Positions 25,738 through 33,949 of a stretch of DNA of 57,353 bases are shown here, piece by piece. The position numbers and the translations under genes were made by a program. Origin of the DNA: Alphaproteobacteria bacterium (GTDB taxonomy: Bacteria > Pseudomonadota > Alphaproteobacteria > Rhizobiales > Xanthobacteraceae); NCBI GenBank assembly GCA_005884765.1, contig VAZV01000169.1, positions 1-57,353 of the forward strand, in the 5' to 3' direction. Each line of letters starts with the position of its first letter. Positions within the stretch are counted from its first letter, which is position 1. Below the pieces are notes generated by a model. That model did no database searches. It was not told the origin of the DNA and saw nothing but the letters and a program-made list of their open reading frames with translations.

Positions 25738-26451
25738 ATGGATATGCCCCTGTCGCCAAGTTGGAGCGAAATCTGCGTCCGCCTTGCGCTCACGATGCTG
25801 GCGGGCGCGATCATCGGCTTCAACAGGGGAGCGCGCGGCCATGCCGCGGGATTTCGGACCACGATACTGGTATGCCTGGCGGCATCCGTCGCCATGATCC
25901 AGACCAATATTTTGCTGTCATTGAGTGGAAAGACGCAGCAGTCCTTTGCGGTGATGGATTTGATGCGGCTGCCGCTCGGCATACTTACCGGCGTCGGCTT
26001 TATCGGCGGCGGCACAATTCTAAAGAAGGGCGACGCCGTCGCCGGCGTGACCACGGCGGCAACGCTTTGGCTCGTGACGGTCATTGGCCTGTGCCTTGGC
26101 GGCGGTCAACTTATTCTAGGCAGCATCGCCACTGCATTGGGCGTCGTGACGCTCTGGTTTCTCAAATGGGTCGACGTCTTGATTCCGCGTGAGCATCGCG
26201 CCAGGATTGTCATCGTAGCCGAGGATAGCTGGAGACTTGTGGCCGAGTTACCTCAGCTCGCTGCAAAGCGTCGGTGTCACGCCCGCTTTCAACAGCGAAC
26301 GCCAAGCCTCGAACCAGGTAAGTGCGAATTTGCCTTCGAGCTTCGTTGGAAGCTTCCGGAGCGTTCCGCGCCGCCGATTGAATGGCTGCAGGAGATGAGC
26401 GAGCAGTACGTCGTAACATCGTTCGAGCTTACCACGGAGAATGGACGCTGA
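25738..26451 (+). CDS. MgtC/SapB family membrane protein
   Basis: This 237-residue protein has the MgtC N-terminal membrane domain of about four helices, with the signatures LAGAIIGFNRGARGHAAGFRTT and LGILTGVGFIGGGTILK, followed by a soluble C-terminal domain of about 100 residues. MgtC proteins are linked to growth in low magnesium and stress survival; mechanisms differ between species. The start at 25738 gives normal family length and places a consensus stress promoter just upstream. The frame stays open back to 25528 but that part is not protein-like. Confidence 0.85.
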   Translation: MDMPLSPSWSEICVRLALTMLAGAIIGFNRGARGHAAGFRTTILVCLAASVAMIQTNILLSLSGKTQQSFAVMDLMRLPLGILTGVGFIGGGTILKKGDAVAGVTTAATLWLVTVIGLCLGGGQLILGSIATALGVVTLWFLKWVDVLIPREHRARIVIVAEDSWRLVAELPQLAAKRRCHARFQQRTPSLEPGKCEFAFELRWKLPERSAPPIEWLQEMSEQYVVTSFELTTENGR

Positions 26452-26496
26452 GCTTGCGGCTAAGTGCATTCGCCGGCCGGACCCTGGGAGAAATTC

Positions 26497-27707
26497 ATGA
26501 CTGACGTGTCGCTGGATGCCCCAGTACTCGCATCAAGAGCGAGCCCTGCCGTTGGGATCAATGTAAAGATCTCCGCTACCGCGGCGACGTTATTGGCTGT
26601 CGGCACTTTGGTATTGGCCGCCACAGTTTCCTGGCGGCAGGGTGCTCTTTACCTTGTTGGCGGCGCGCTGGGGATCACGCTCTATCATGCACTGTTCGGC
26701 TTTACCTCCGCTTGGCGCATATTCATATCCGATCGGCGCGGCGTTGGCTTGCGCGCCCAGATGATCATGCTGGCGGCCGCGGTCCTCCTATTTTATCCAA
26801 GTTTGGCTCGCGGAACGTTGCTTGGACAGCCCGTCCACGGCGAATACGGCGCAGTCGGCATCGGCATGCTAACAGGTGCTTTCCTGTTCGGTGTCGGGAT
26901 GCAACTCGGCGGCGGCTGCGCATCGGGTACGCTATATAGCGCCGGCGGCGGTAACACTCGAATGCTTGCGACCTTGGTTGCCTTCATCGCGGGCTCGACG
27001 CTCGGCGCCAGGGATCTGCCGTGGTGGTCCGCACAACCAAACATCGGGTCGGTGTCCCTGATCGCAGAATTCGGTTGGCTACCCGCCGTCGTGCTGAACC
27101 TGGCGGTTATCGCCTGCATCTATCTGCTTACGGTAAGTCTGGAGCGCGCTCGCCACGGTATTCTGATTGCCGGCGCCATGACGCAGCATCGCGGTTGGCG
27201 GCGGCTCGTTCAGGGCCCTTGGCCGCTGACGGCGGGGCGATTTTGCTGGCCCTTGGCAACTTTGCGACACTGTATTTGGCGGGCCGGCCGTGGGGAATCA
27301 CTTCGGCCTTGGCGTTATGGGGTTCGAAGGTCATTGCGGTGTTGGGTGTCGACGTCGCATCGTGGCCCTATTGGCAAGGCGCGCGTGCCGCATCACTGCA
27401 GCAAAGTGTATTTTATGACATCACCTCGGTTATGGATTTCGGCATCATGATCGGCGCGCTGCTGGCAGCGGGGCTCGCCGGCAAATTCCTTCCGGAATGG
27501 AAAATAGCGCCGCTCTCATTGTTGGGCGCGCTCGTGGGCGGTCTGCTCCTCGGCTACGGCGCGCGTTTGGCTTACGGTTGCAACATCGGAGCTTATTTCA
27601 GTGGCGTCGCTTCGGGCAGCCTGCACGGCTGGTGCTGGCTGGTAGCGGCCTTCCTCGGCAGCATTCTCGGCACCCGGCTCCGTCCGCTGTTTGGGCTCGG
27701 CGTTTAG
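26497..27707 (+). pseudogene. YeeE/YedE family transporter with single-base frameshift
   Basis: Two overlapping frames together encode one YeeE/YedE (thiosulfate-uptake-like) membrane protein of about 403 residues. The first half carries GVGMQLGGGCASGTLYSAGGG and the second LAYGCNIGAYFSGVASGSLHGW, the paired cysteine motifs of the family. The frames join at a G4 run (27234-27237): one added G restores LTAGAILLALGNFATLYLAG. The first frame otherwise runs on to 27450 as nonsense. AGAAATTC and GGGAG precede the ATG at 26497. This may be a real frameshift or a homopolymer sequencing error. Confidence 0.8.
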
Positions 27708-27855
27708 GAAGCGGGTACGCTACCTGCTTGGATTCACCTGAGCGCAGATACGCCAGACAATGCCTGGCGATGATGATCTCAGTCCGGCAACGCCATCGCC
27801 GTGGTCACCGGCCGGCAGATCATGATCACGGCTCCGCCAGGTGCGCCGGCGCCTC

Positions 27856-27880
27856 GGAACATCACCTGTACGACCGAGTT
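27856..27880 (+). promoter_or_regulatory. Candidate EcfG/RpoE2 promoter of the SDR gene
   Basis: GGAAC (27856-27860), 17 nt, then GTT (27878-27880) fits GGAAC-N18-TT; the base before GTT is A. It lies 35 nt before the ATG at 27915. Confidence 0.5.
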
Positions 27881-27914
27881 CAATCCGCGGAAATCGAAAA
27901 TGCGGAGGATATTC

Positions 27915-28793
27915 ATGGCAGCTCGACTCGCGGGCAAAGTAGCGATTGTGACTGGTGCGGGAACGGGAATCGGCGAAGCCATCGCTCAGAAATTCGCCAA
28001 TGAAGGCGCGAAAGTCGTGGTCGCGGGACTGGCCGACGACCCTGTGGAGGACGTGGTCAACGTCATCCGCGGCCGCGGTTGCGCGGCCGAATCCTTTTTG
28101 GGCGATCTCGCCGACGAAACGGACGCCAAAGCCTGTGTCGCGCTGGCGATCGACAGCTTCGGCGAGCTCGACATCCTCGTTAACAATGCCGGCGTCTTTC
28201 CCGAAATCGCCGAATGCCAGGACCACTCGGTCGAAAACTTCGACTACATCGTGCGCAACAATATCCGTTCCGCATTCCTGATGACCAAGTTTGCCTTGCC
28301 GCACCTCCAGCACTCGCGCGGCGTTGTCATCTCGACCGGGTCGGAGGCAGGCGAAATGGGCGAGCCGACGGCCGCGCCCTACGGCGGTTCAAAGGGTTTT
28401 CTCCATGCCTTCACGCGCGGGGTGGCCTACGAACAAGGTAGGTATGGTGTGCGTGCGCTCTGCGTCTGCCCTGGTCCGGTTGATACGGCCTGGACGCATA
28501 AGGAGACCGGTCCGATGAATGCCGAGATGGAGAAGCAGACCGTCGCGGGCACGGTACTCGGTCGACGCGGCACACCGGAGGAGATGGCCAACGTTTTCGC
28601 CTTCGCGGCCTCTGATGAGGCGAGTTTCATGACGGGAGCGCTGCTATTCGCCGATGGCGGCACCACGATTGCCAAGGGCGGCCCGGGAGAGATCGCGCAG
28701 CATTTTGTGAGGGAGCAGCCCAGACCAACGCTGGATCTCCGCCATTCGCACGACGGCCTCAGGAACAAGCCCGTCGAGAATCGAATGCATTAG
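27915..28793 (+). CDS. Short-chain dehydrogenase/reductase with C-terminal extension
   Basis: This is a 292-residue SDR enzyme. The cofactor motif TGAGTGIG (13-20) and NNAG (90-93) are present, and the catalytic residues include a serine in the ISTGS segment, Tyr156 and Lys160 (YGGSK). The last about 40 residues after TTIAKGGPG exceed the classical SDR core and look unstructured. The substrate is unknown. GGAGG lies seven bases before the ATG, and a stress-type promoter lies upstream. Confidence 0.88.
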   Translation: MAARLAGKVAIVTGAGTGIGEAIAQKFANEGAKVVVAGLADDPVEDVVNVIRGRGCAAESFLGDLADETDAKACVALAIDSFGELDILVNNAGVFPEIAECQDHSVENFDYIVRNNIRSAFLMTKFALPHLQHSRGVVISTGSEAGEMGEPTAAPYGGSKGFLHAFTRGVAYEQGRYGVRALCVCPGPVDTAWTHKETGPMNAEMEKQTVAGTVLGRRGTPEEMANVFAFAASDEASFMTGALLFADGGTTIAKGGPGEIAQHFVREQPRPTLDLRHSHDGLRNKPVENRMH

Positions 28794-28998
28794 CGGCTGA
28801 ATATTTCACAGCGATGAAGACGTGCGTCGATCTCGTACCTGGCACCTGAGATCGAGCCCATTCGGTCAATCCCGGCAAAGAGCAAGTAGCTTTGGAAAGG
28901 AGAAATCTCCGAAGAAGCCAAAGCCCGAAAGCCTCGTCATTCGCTGCCGTGGATGGCGGGGTTTTTATTTGGCCGCTGCAACTTGACACCGAGGCGCG

Positions 28999-29502
28999 TC
29001 AACGTCGGCGACGCGCCCTGGTCCGAGCCGCTTTCTTCGCTGCCGCAGAGCGCCTCGCAGCGCCCTTTGTCTTCGCCGCTTTCCGCGCCGCGGCAGACCG
29101 GGCCGTAGCCGTGCGACGCGAAGCCGCGCGGCGCGTTTGCCGCGAGAGCGATGAGCGCGAAGCCATGCTGCGCGGTTCACGCTTGAGGACACGCGACACA
29201 GCGCGCGAGACGCGCGGCCGTCGCCGGGGCTTGCGCTTGCCTTGGCCCGCCTCGTAGGCGTATTTGGCGCTGCGGCGGGTGCTCGCCTTGGCTTTGCGTT
29301 TGCCTGGCGGGCGAAGCGCAACGCCCGCGCGCCTTGCCTTGGACAGGCCGATGGCGACCGCCTGCTGCGGCGACCTCGCTCCATGTTGGCCACGGCGCAC
29401 CTTGCGGATCTCCTCATGCACAAACTCGCCTGCCTGGGTAGTTGGCGATTTGCCTGCGCGCTTGTCTTTTCGGGCCTTCTGCACCGTTCGTCGCTCTGGC
29501 AT
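28999..29502 (-). CDS. DUF6496 protein with long arginine/alanine-rich tail
   Basis: This is a 167-residue, extremely basic protein. Residues 1-65 match the DUF6496 type (KRAGKSPTTQAGEFVHEEI, GARSPQQAVAIGLSKARRAG). The remainder is a low-complexity Arg/Lys/Ala tail resembling histone-H1-like or nucleic-acid-binding extensions. Three consecutive ATG codons follow GGAGG directly; the last, at 29502, has the best spacing (6 nt). Binding to DNA or RNA is inferred from composition only. Confidence 0.8.
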   Translation of the reverse strand: MPERRTVQKARKDKRAGKSPTTQAGEFVHEEIRKVRRGQHGARSPQQAVAIGLSKARRAGVALRPPGKRKAKASTRRSAKYAYEAGQGKRKPRRRPRVSRAVSRVLKREPRSMASRSSLSRQTRRAASRRTATARSAAARKAAKTKGAARRSAAAKKAARTRARRRR

Positions 29503-29661
29503 CATCATCCTCCGAGGAGTTACGAAGTTCGCCCCATCCATTAACGCTGCATCCCGCCAAACGGTCCCCACGGCTGCTTGATGGGTATGCCGAGTTCCAG
29601 TTAGCGGAAACGCCAGGCGTTCCCATTGAAAAATAGCCGGCAAAAATCCGGGACGCGGCTG

Positions 29662-29686
29662 GGAACCAGTTCAACGCACTTCCGTT
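29662..29686 (+). promoter_or_regulatory. Candidate EcfG/RpoE2 promoter of the DUF2267-CBS gene
   Basis: GGAAC (29662-29666), 16 nt, then CGTT (29683-29686) is an exact consensus match. It lies 25 nt before the ATG at 29712. Confidence 0.65.
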
Positions 29687-29711
29687 CGGTGTTCAGCGGA
29701 GGAGTTGGCAC

Positions 29712-30650
29712 ATGAGCGCGAGCGGTCTTGAAACTTTCGACAGATCAATCCACGCGACCAATGCCTGGCTCAAGGGGATTTCAAGGGAGATCGGTGCGGC
29801 GGAGGAAATTGGAGCGGCGGACCGCAAGCTGGCGTGGCGTGTCCTCGGCGTCGTCCTTCGGGCCTTGCGCGATCGGCTTCCCGTCGACGACGCAGCGCAC
29901 TTGGCTGCCCAGCTGCCCTTGCTGATTCGTGGAGCGTTTTGCGAGCAGTATCGTCCCGCCGTTCAGCCGACCTCGATGCGTTCGCGCGCGGAGTTCATCG
30001 CCCGCGTCGCGGACGGTCTCGAAGGCGGAGGCAGGCCGATCAATCCGGAGAGGGCGATCAAGGCCGTATTCTCCACCGTCCAGCGCCATGTCGCCGAGGC
30101 CGAGACCGCAAAGGTGCGCCATGCGCTGCCGGAAGATATCAGGATGCTCTGGCCGGCCGATGTCGGAGTGCACCAATCCAAACACCAATCCAAACACGGA
30201 GAAGGACCGATGAAAGTGGCTGACGTGATGACCCGCAAGGTGCAGCTCGCAAGCCCGGACGATTCACTGATGGAGGTCGCCAAGCGCATGACGAAAGAGG
30301 ATGTCGGCTTCCTGCCCGTCGGCGAGAACGACCGCTTGGTCGGGACAATCACCGATCGCGATATCGTTGCACGGGCCGTCGCGCAGGGCAAAGACGGACA
30401 AGCGCGCGTCCGCGATGCGATGACGCAGGACGTCAAATATTGCTTTGAGGACGAGAGCATCGAGGACGTCGTTCAAAACACGAGCGATATCCAGCTCAGG
30501 CGGTTGCCGGTCCTCAATCGCGACAAGCGCCTCGTGGGTATCGTCTCGTTGGCCGATGCCGCGATGAAGTACGATCCAGCGGCGGCGGGCGATGCCATGA
30601 GCGGCGTAGTCGAGCCGGGAGGCTCGAAGGCAGGGCTGCAAGGGAGGTAA
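29712..30650 (+). CDS. DUF2267 domain fused to a CBS-domain pair
   Basis: This 312-residue protein has an N-terminal DUF2267 region (about 1-150, with AWRVLGVVLRALRDRLPVDDA and LPEDIRMLWPA), a short repetitive linker (HQSKHQSKH) and two CBS domains (about 167-290, TITDRDIVARAVA and VGIVSLADAA). CBS pairs usually sense adenosine nucleotides. The linker is encoded by a 12-bp tandem repeat. An ATG at 30210 with GGAGAAGGA before it could start a separate CBS-only protein of 146 residues. In related genomes I remember these as two genes, so this may be a recent fusion by stop-codon loss. Confidence 0.82.
   Translation: MSASGLETFDRSIHATNAWLKGISREIGAAEEIGAADRKLAWRVLGVVLRALRDRLPVDDAAHLAAQLPLLIRGAFCEQYRPAVQPTSMRSRAEFIARVADGLEGGGRPINPERAIKAVFSTVQRHVAEAETAKVRHALPEDIRMLWPADVGVHQSKHQSKHGEGPMKVADVMTRKVQLASPDDSLMEVAKRMTKEDVGFLPVGENDRLVGTITDRDIVARAVAQGKDGQARVRDAMTQDVKYCFEDESIEDVVQNTSDIQLRRLPVLNRDKRLVGIVSLADAAMKYDPAAAGDAMSGVVEPGGSKAGLQGR
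30171..30194 (+). repeat. 12-bp tandem repeat in the DUF2267-CBS linker
   Basis: CACCAATCCAAA is repeated perfectly at 30171-30182 and 30183-30194. It encodes HQSKHQSK in frame, exactly at the junction between the two domains, immediately before the internal ribosome site. Confidence 0.9.
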
Positions 30651-30796
30651 GACAGGGGAGGTAAGATCAAGACCTCGCCAGGAGTTCAACCGCATCAAGT
30701 GTGGAGTGGCCCGCCCCAAGCGAAGGTCGAGAACGTCTGGAAAATAGCGCTGCGCCACATCTTCGATCACGCAGAGCTCGTCGGAACCTGCGCAAG

Positions 30797-31702
30797 GTGA
30801 CCGACCAACGCATGGTCGCGGTCTTCGGCGGGACGGGCTTTTTGGGCCGGCGCATCGTTCAACGTCTGCTCGATCACGGTCTTTCGGTCCGAATTGCGTC
30901 TCGCCACCCCGAGCGCGGCGAAGGAATCTTTCGTGCCACGTCATCGCAACTGGAGTTTGCCAGGGCAGACGTTAGCGATAATGCATTGATTGGCGCCGTC
31001 GTCGCGGGCGCCTTTGGCGTCGTCAATGCTGTCAGCCTTTACGTAGAGGGCCGCAGGCAGACCTTCCATTCCGTCCATGTCGAAGCCGCAGCCAGGGTGG
31101 CGATGCATGCACGACATTCGCGCGCGGCGCGGCTGGTACATGTTTCTGGCATCGGCGCCGATAGCACGTCGCTGTCGCCGTATATCCGCAGCCGGGGCGA
31201 GGGAGAAAACGCGGTCCGGGCCGCATTCCCCGCCGCGACGATTGTTCGCCCGGCGGTCATGTTCGGACCAGATGACGCTTTTCTGATTCCACTGATCAAA
31301 CTGTTACGCAAATCTCCGATCTTCCCCCTGTTCGGGCGTGGCCGGACAGCACTGCAGCCGGCTTACGTGGAAGACGTTGGGGAGGCGATTGCGCGCATGC
31401 TCGACAGCTCTGCGGCGGAAACAGTCTATGAACTCGGCGGTCCCCAGATTTACAGCTACAGGGACCTGCTGCGGATGATCGGCGCTCACCTGGGTTCGCG
31501 GCGCGTGCTGGTTCCCGTGCCATTTGTCGTTTGGCAGATGCTCGCCTTTCTTGCGGAGAGCTGGCCTCGACCGCCCATTACTCCAAATCAGGTCGAGCTG
31601 ATGCGGATCGATAATGTTGCTTCGCCTGCCTCTGCGGGGTTCAGCACGCTAGGCATCGAGCCGGAAGGAATCGAGGCAATACTCCGATCATCGCCGGATT
31701 GA
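30797..31702 (+). CDS. NAD(P)-binding epimerase-type protein, NDUFA9-like
   Basis: This 301-residue atypical SDR begins with the Rossmann motif VAVFGGTGFLGRRIV. It contains VVNAVSLYVEGRRQTFHSVHVEAA, ARLVHVSGIGAD, IVRPAVMFGPDD and a C-terminal AYVEDVGEAIARML. This is the pattern of the complex I NDUFA9 / UDP-sugar epimerase-like group in alphaproteobacteria. Catalytic YxxxK is not evident, as in NDUFA9. A GTG at 30797 or an ATG at 30812 could be the start. Its role in respiration is not demonstrated. Confidence 0.82.
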   Translation: MTDQRMVAVFGGTGFLGRRIVQRLLDHGLSVRIASRHPERGEGIFRATSSQLEFARADVSDNALIGAVVAGAFGVVNAVSLYVEGRRQTFHSVHVEAAARVAMHARHSRAARLVHVSGIGADSTSLSPYIRSRGEGENAVRAAFPAATIVRPAVMFGPDDAFLIPLIKLLRKSPIFPLFGRGRTALQPAYVEDVGEAIARMLDSSAAETVYELGGPQIYSYRDLLRMIGAHLGSRRVLVPVPFVVWQMLAFLAESWPRPPITPNQVELMRIDNVASPASAGFSTLGIEPEGIEAILRSSPD

Positions 31703-31716
31703 TCCTCCGGTTTCCC

Positions 31717-31741
31717 GGAACATGATCCGGCTTGATGCATT
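31717..31741 (+). promoter_or_regulatory. Weak candidate EcfG/RpoE2 promoter
   Basis: GGAAC (31717-31721) is followed after 18 nt by TT within ATTTTT. The -10 has A in place of the usual G. It lies 45 nt before the ATG at 31787. Confidence 0.3.
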
Positions 31742-31786
31742 TTTCCCTGGTGCAGAGGAGGCAAGCCAAGGGCGGAGGCGAGTGAT

Positions 31787-32011
31787 ATGGCCAAGCACCC
31801 GAAAATGAAAAAGCCGAGCGATGCAGATCTGCAGAACAACCCTCTGATTGGAGCGTCAAAGGGCGCAACGTTGGCGGGAGCCAGTCCGGACGACCTCGAA
31901 GATTCGCAAGGCGCCAACACCATGGAAGGCGATCTGGAAAACGACCCCAATACCGCGGGCGGCATCGACAAGAGCGAGAGCCGCGTCGGTGCCCGACCAA
32001 AGCGGCGATGA
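31787..32011 (+). CDS. Small acidic/hydrophilic protein (74 aa)
   Basis: This 74-residue protein is probably disordered, with charged segments (KKPSDADLQNNPLIGASKG, DDLEDSQGANTMEGDLENDP) and a basic end. GCGGAGGCGAG precedes the ATG. I recognise the composition from Bradyrhizobium hypothetical proteins, without a function. Confidence 0.7.
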   Translation: MAKHPKMKKPSDADLQNNPLIGASKGATLAGASPDDLEDSQGANTMEGDLENDPNTAGGIDKSESRVGARPKRR

Positions 32012-32076
32012 GAGAGGTGACAGCGCATCATCGGAGGCCAATTGCCGCGGAATGAAGACCCGCGCAGGAGGATCGA

Positions 32077-32226
32077 ATGGGATTAGAGATTGTCTATTTC
32101 GCCGGAGCGTTGGTTCTGTTGACCGCGTTGATCTATGGGACGCTTCAGTATCGTTACCGCAACCGCGCCGCTACGCGGGCTGGCGCCGAGATTGCTCGCG
32201 ATCGTTACAAGAGGGACCAGGCTTAG
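32077..32226 (+). CDS. Small single-helix membrane protein (49 aa)
   Basis: This 49-residue protein has one N-terminal transmembrane helix (IVYFAGALVLLTALIYGTL) followed by a basic, helical tail (YRNRAATRAGAEIARDRY). AGGAGG lies five bases before the ATG, an excellent ribosome site. It is probably co-transcribed with the preceding 74-aa gene, and a strong terminator follows it. Function is unknown. Confidence 0.75.
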   Translation: MGLEIVYFAGALVLLTALIYGTLQYRYRNRAATRAGAEIARDRYKRDQA

Positions 32227-32359
32227 GGACTCCGGTGGCGCTTTTGAACACGCAGCCGCGCAGTTGGCTGACTTATGCGCTCGCCTCCGTGGGTCTTCGA
32301 ATATCTCACAAATCAGAAATCTTCTTGCCAATCACGCTAAGGGAGCAGCGTCGACACCG

Positions 32360-32387
32360 CGCGCCGCTATGGCGGCGCGTTTGTTTG
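32360..32387 (+). terminator. Intrinsic terminator
   Basis: A perfect 8-bp stem (CGCGCCGC at 32360-32367, GCGGCGCG at 32372-32379) with a 4-nt loop is followed by TTTGTTTG. It ends the transcript of the two small genes upstream. Confidence 0.75.
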
Positions 32388-32489
32388 AAGTCGTCATCGA
32401 CCAGCCTTTGCGGTCGGCAATTTACTGACCCTTTTGCCAACCTCCGAAACCACCCGCGCGATCTGGATGACGCGCGCTGTGACGTCATA

Positions 32490-32514
32490 GGAACAGGGGT
32501 TTGGCTGAGGAATT
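32490..32514 (+). promoter_or_regulatory. Weak candidate EcfG/RpoE2 promoter
   Basis: GGAAC (32490-32494) is followed after 18 nt by TT (32513-32514), with A instead of G before it. It lies 33 nt before the ATG at 32548. Confidence 0.3.
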
Positions 32515-32547
32515 AGTCCTTCGGTTCATCCGAGAGAGGAAACGAAT

Positions 32548-32820
32548 ATGAGGATCACGACAATCGCATTGGCTGCATTTTTCGCACTCGGTTCCAGTCT
32601 CGCTATGGCCCAAGGCGCCGGGGGAGGCGGCGGCGCCGGTGGCGGAGCTGGCGGAGCTGGCGGTGGAGCAGCCGGGCCCGGTCCTCTGCCGGAGAATTCA
32701 GGTGGCGGCGGCAGCCCACCAGCGATCACTCAATACCAGAACGGCGCGGCCGCCGGTAAAGCCACGACTGGCACGACTGGAATGAGCCGAACAACCCATA
32801 GGAGACACTACGCAAGATAG
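32548..32820 (+). CDS. Secreted glycine-rich protein (90 aa)
   Basis: This 90-residue protein has a signal peptide (ITTIALAAFFALGSSLAMAQ) and a low-complexity Gly/Ala tract of about 25 residues, then a Pro/Thr-rich region and a basic end. GAGAGGAAACGAAT precedes the ATG. The pattern is common among alphaproteobacterial cell-envelope proteins of unknown role. Confidence 0.75.
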   Translation: MRITTIALAAFFALGSSLAMAQGAGGGGGAGGGAGGAGGGAAGPGPLPENSGGGGSPPAITQYQNGAAAGKATTGTTGMSRTTHRRHYAR

Positions 32821-32854
32821 AGGAAAGCTGATCCAGACCCACCCGCGCCCTCGC

Positions 32855-32892
32855 GGCCCGGAATCTCTCACCTCGCTGAGGTTTCCCGGGCC
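32855..32892. repeat. Nested inverted repeat
   Basis: The outer arms GGCCCGGAA (32855-32863) and TTTCCCGGGCC (32882-32892) pair with one bulge. Between them ACCTC-GCT-GAGGT forms a second hairpin. No T-run follows, so it is probably a REP-like palindrome rather than a terminator. It directly abuts the MFS gene fragment. Confidence 0.6.
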
Positions 32893-32895
32893 GGC

Positions 32896-33106
32896 GCTCC
32901 TTAAGGAGGTCGTGGCTGGGGTTCTTCCGGAAGGCCAACGCAACCTGGCTTTCGGACTTTACTACGCCGGATGCGGAGTAGGCTGGCTGGCCGGCAGCGC
33001 GGTGGCGGGATTGCTGTACGAGCAATCACACATGGCCCTCGTTCTATTCGCAATCATTGTCCAACTCGCGGCATTGCCCAGCTTTGTCATCGCGCGCCGG
33101 CAATAG
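32896..33106 (+). pseudogene. C-terminal fragment of an MFS transporter
   Basis: About 70 residues are readable (ALLKEVVAGVLPEGQRNLAFG onward). They correspond to the last two or three helices of a major facilitator superfamily transporter (GCGVGWLAGSAVAGLLYEQ, LVLFAIIVQLAALPSFV). The first 300 or so residues expected for an MFS protein are absent. The fragment begins right after a nested palindrome. A GTG at 32912 is open, but a working transporter is not possible. Confidence 0.65.
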
Positions 33107-33173
33107 CGCGGAGTGCTCGGTGTCTCCTGGCGCCGCACTTGAACAGCGGAGCCGCCGGGTATTCTTCGCGGAC

Positions 33174-33536
33174 CTAATCGGTGGATTGCAAAGGCCGAGC
33201 GAAACTAAGTTCGTGACCGTCGGGGTCATCGAGGTGGAAAAAGCGCTCACCCCATTCGGCATCGCGGGGCGCGGTGGCCGGCTGGCAGCCGGCTCTGACC
33301 GCGCGGTCGTAGAGCGCATCAACATCGGCGACGTAAAAGATGACGCGCCCCCACCAGGACCAGCGCCGCTCGGCCGGCTGGGCGATGAGGTTGAGATAGC
33401 TCGCCCCTGCTCGAAAGCTCGTGAACGACGACTGTTCGCCGCCATGCAGTATCTCGAACCCCAGCGCGCGATAGAAGCGGACCGCTCGCGGCATTTCATG
33501 GGTGCCGAGTGTGATCGCACTGATCCCCTCGATCAT
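33174..33536 (-). CDS. VOC superfamily (glyoxalase/bleomycin-resistance-like) protein
   Basis: This 120-residue protein has the paired beta-alpha-beta-beta-beta modules of the VOC fold: ISAITLGTHEMPRAVRFYRALGFEIL and VIFYVADVDALYDRAVRAG, ending in FHLDDPDGHELSFARP. The Asp-Gly-His-Glu end segment carries the usual C-terminal metal ligand. The substrate is unknown. It is monocistronic and read toward the MFS fragment. Confidence 0.88.
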   Translation of the reverse strand: MIEGISAITLGTHEMPRAVRFYRALGFEILHGGEQSSFTSFRAGASYLNLIAQPAERRWSWWGRVIFYVADVDALYDRAVRAGCQPATAPRDAEWGERFFHLDDPDGHELSFARPLQSTD

Positions 33537-33599
33537 GGGTGCTCTCCCGTTTGATTATCTTAAATGCCGTCGCAGGAGGGCTCGCATCGCCGGTATGGC

Positions 33600-33806
33600 T
33601 TAACGGTTGGCGATCCAAAGGATCACCGAAAGGATCACGCTGACCAGCAACGACGTTGCGAGCGGAATATAAAGCCGGAAATTGCCGCGCTCGATCATAA
33701 TGTCGCCCGGCAGCCGGCCCAAGCCGATCTTGTCGATTATCGGCCAAAGCAGCCCAAGCGCAACGAGCAACAAACCGACGACGACGAGTAGACGCGCGAT
33801 GGACAT
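33600..33806 (-). CDS. DUF2905 membrane protein
   Basis: This 68-residue protein has two transmembrane helices separated by the conserved GRLPGDIMIERGNFRLYIP loop, diagnostic of DUF2905. No function has been established for the family. The gene lies 63 nt beyond the VOC gene start on the same strand. Confidence 0.9.
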   Translation of the reverse strand: MSIARLLVVVGLLLVALGLLWPIIDKIGLGRLPGDIMIERGNFRLYIPLATSLLVSVILSVILWIANR

Positions 33807-33949
33807 TGCGATGAATCTAACCTCCGGTTCCGTTAGCGGAACGATTGCCGGCTATTGAAAAACCGGCGATTTCAAAAAAGCAATTTCCTCCAAGCTTTCA
33901 TTCGGCATTTGCGATCTGTTCCGCGCTGGCAAAGACGCGGAGAAGTACG

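Larger units (their letters stand above)
32227..32547. other. Non-coding interval
   Basis: This is a 321-bp gap between two small genes. It holds one intrinsic terminator (32360-32387) and one weak stress-type promoter (32490-32514). I see no gene in it. Confidence 0.6.

Noticed and set aside
29606..29624. Near-perfect inverted repeat GGAAACGCC/GGCGTTCCC between divergent genes, considered as an operator
   Set aside because: One mismatch and single occurrence; no regulator or conservation to support it.
33827..33851. GGAAC/GTTCC pair upstream of the DUF2905 and 184-aa genes as stress promoters
   Set aside because: No TT or AA at the required 18-19 nt spacing.
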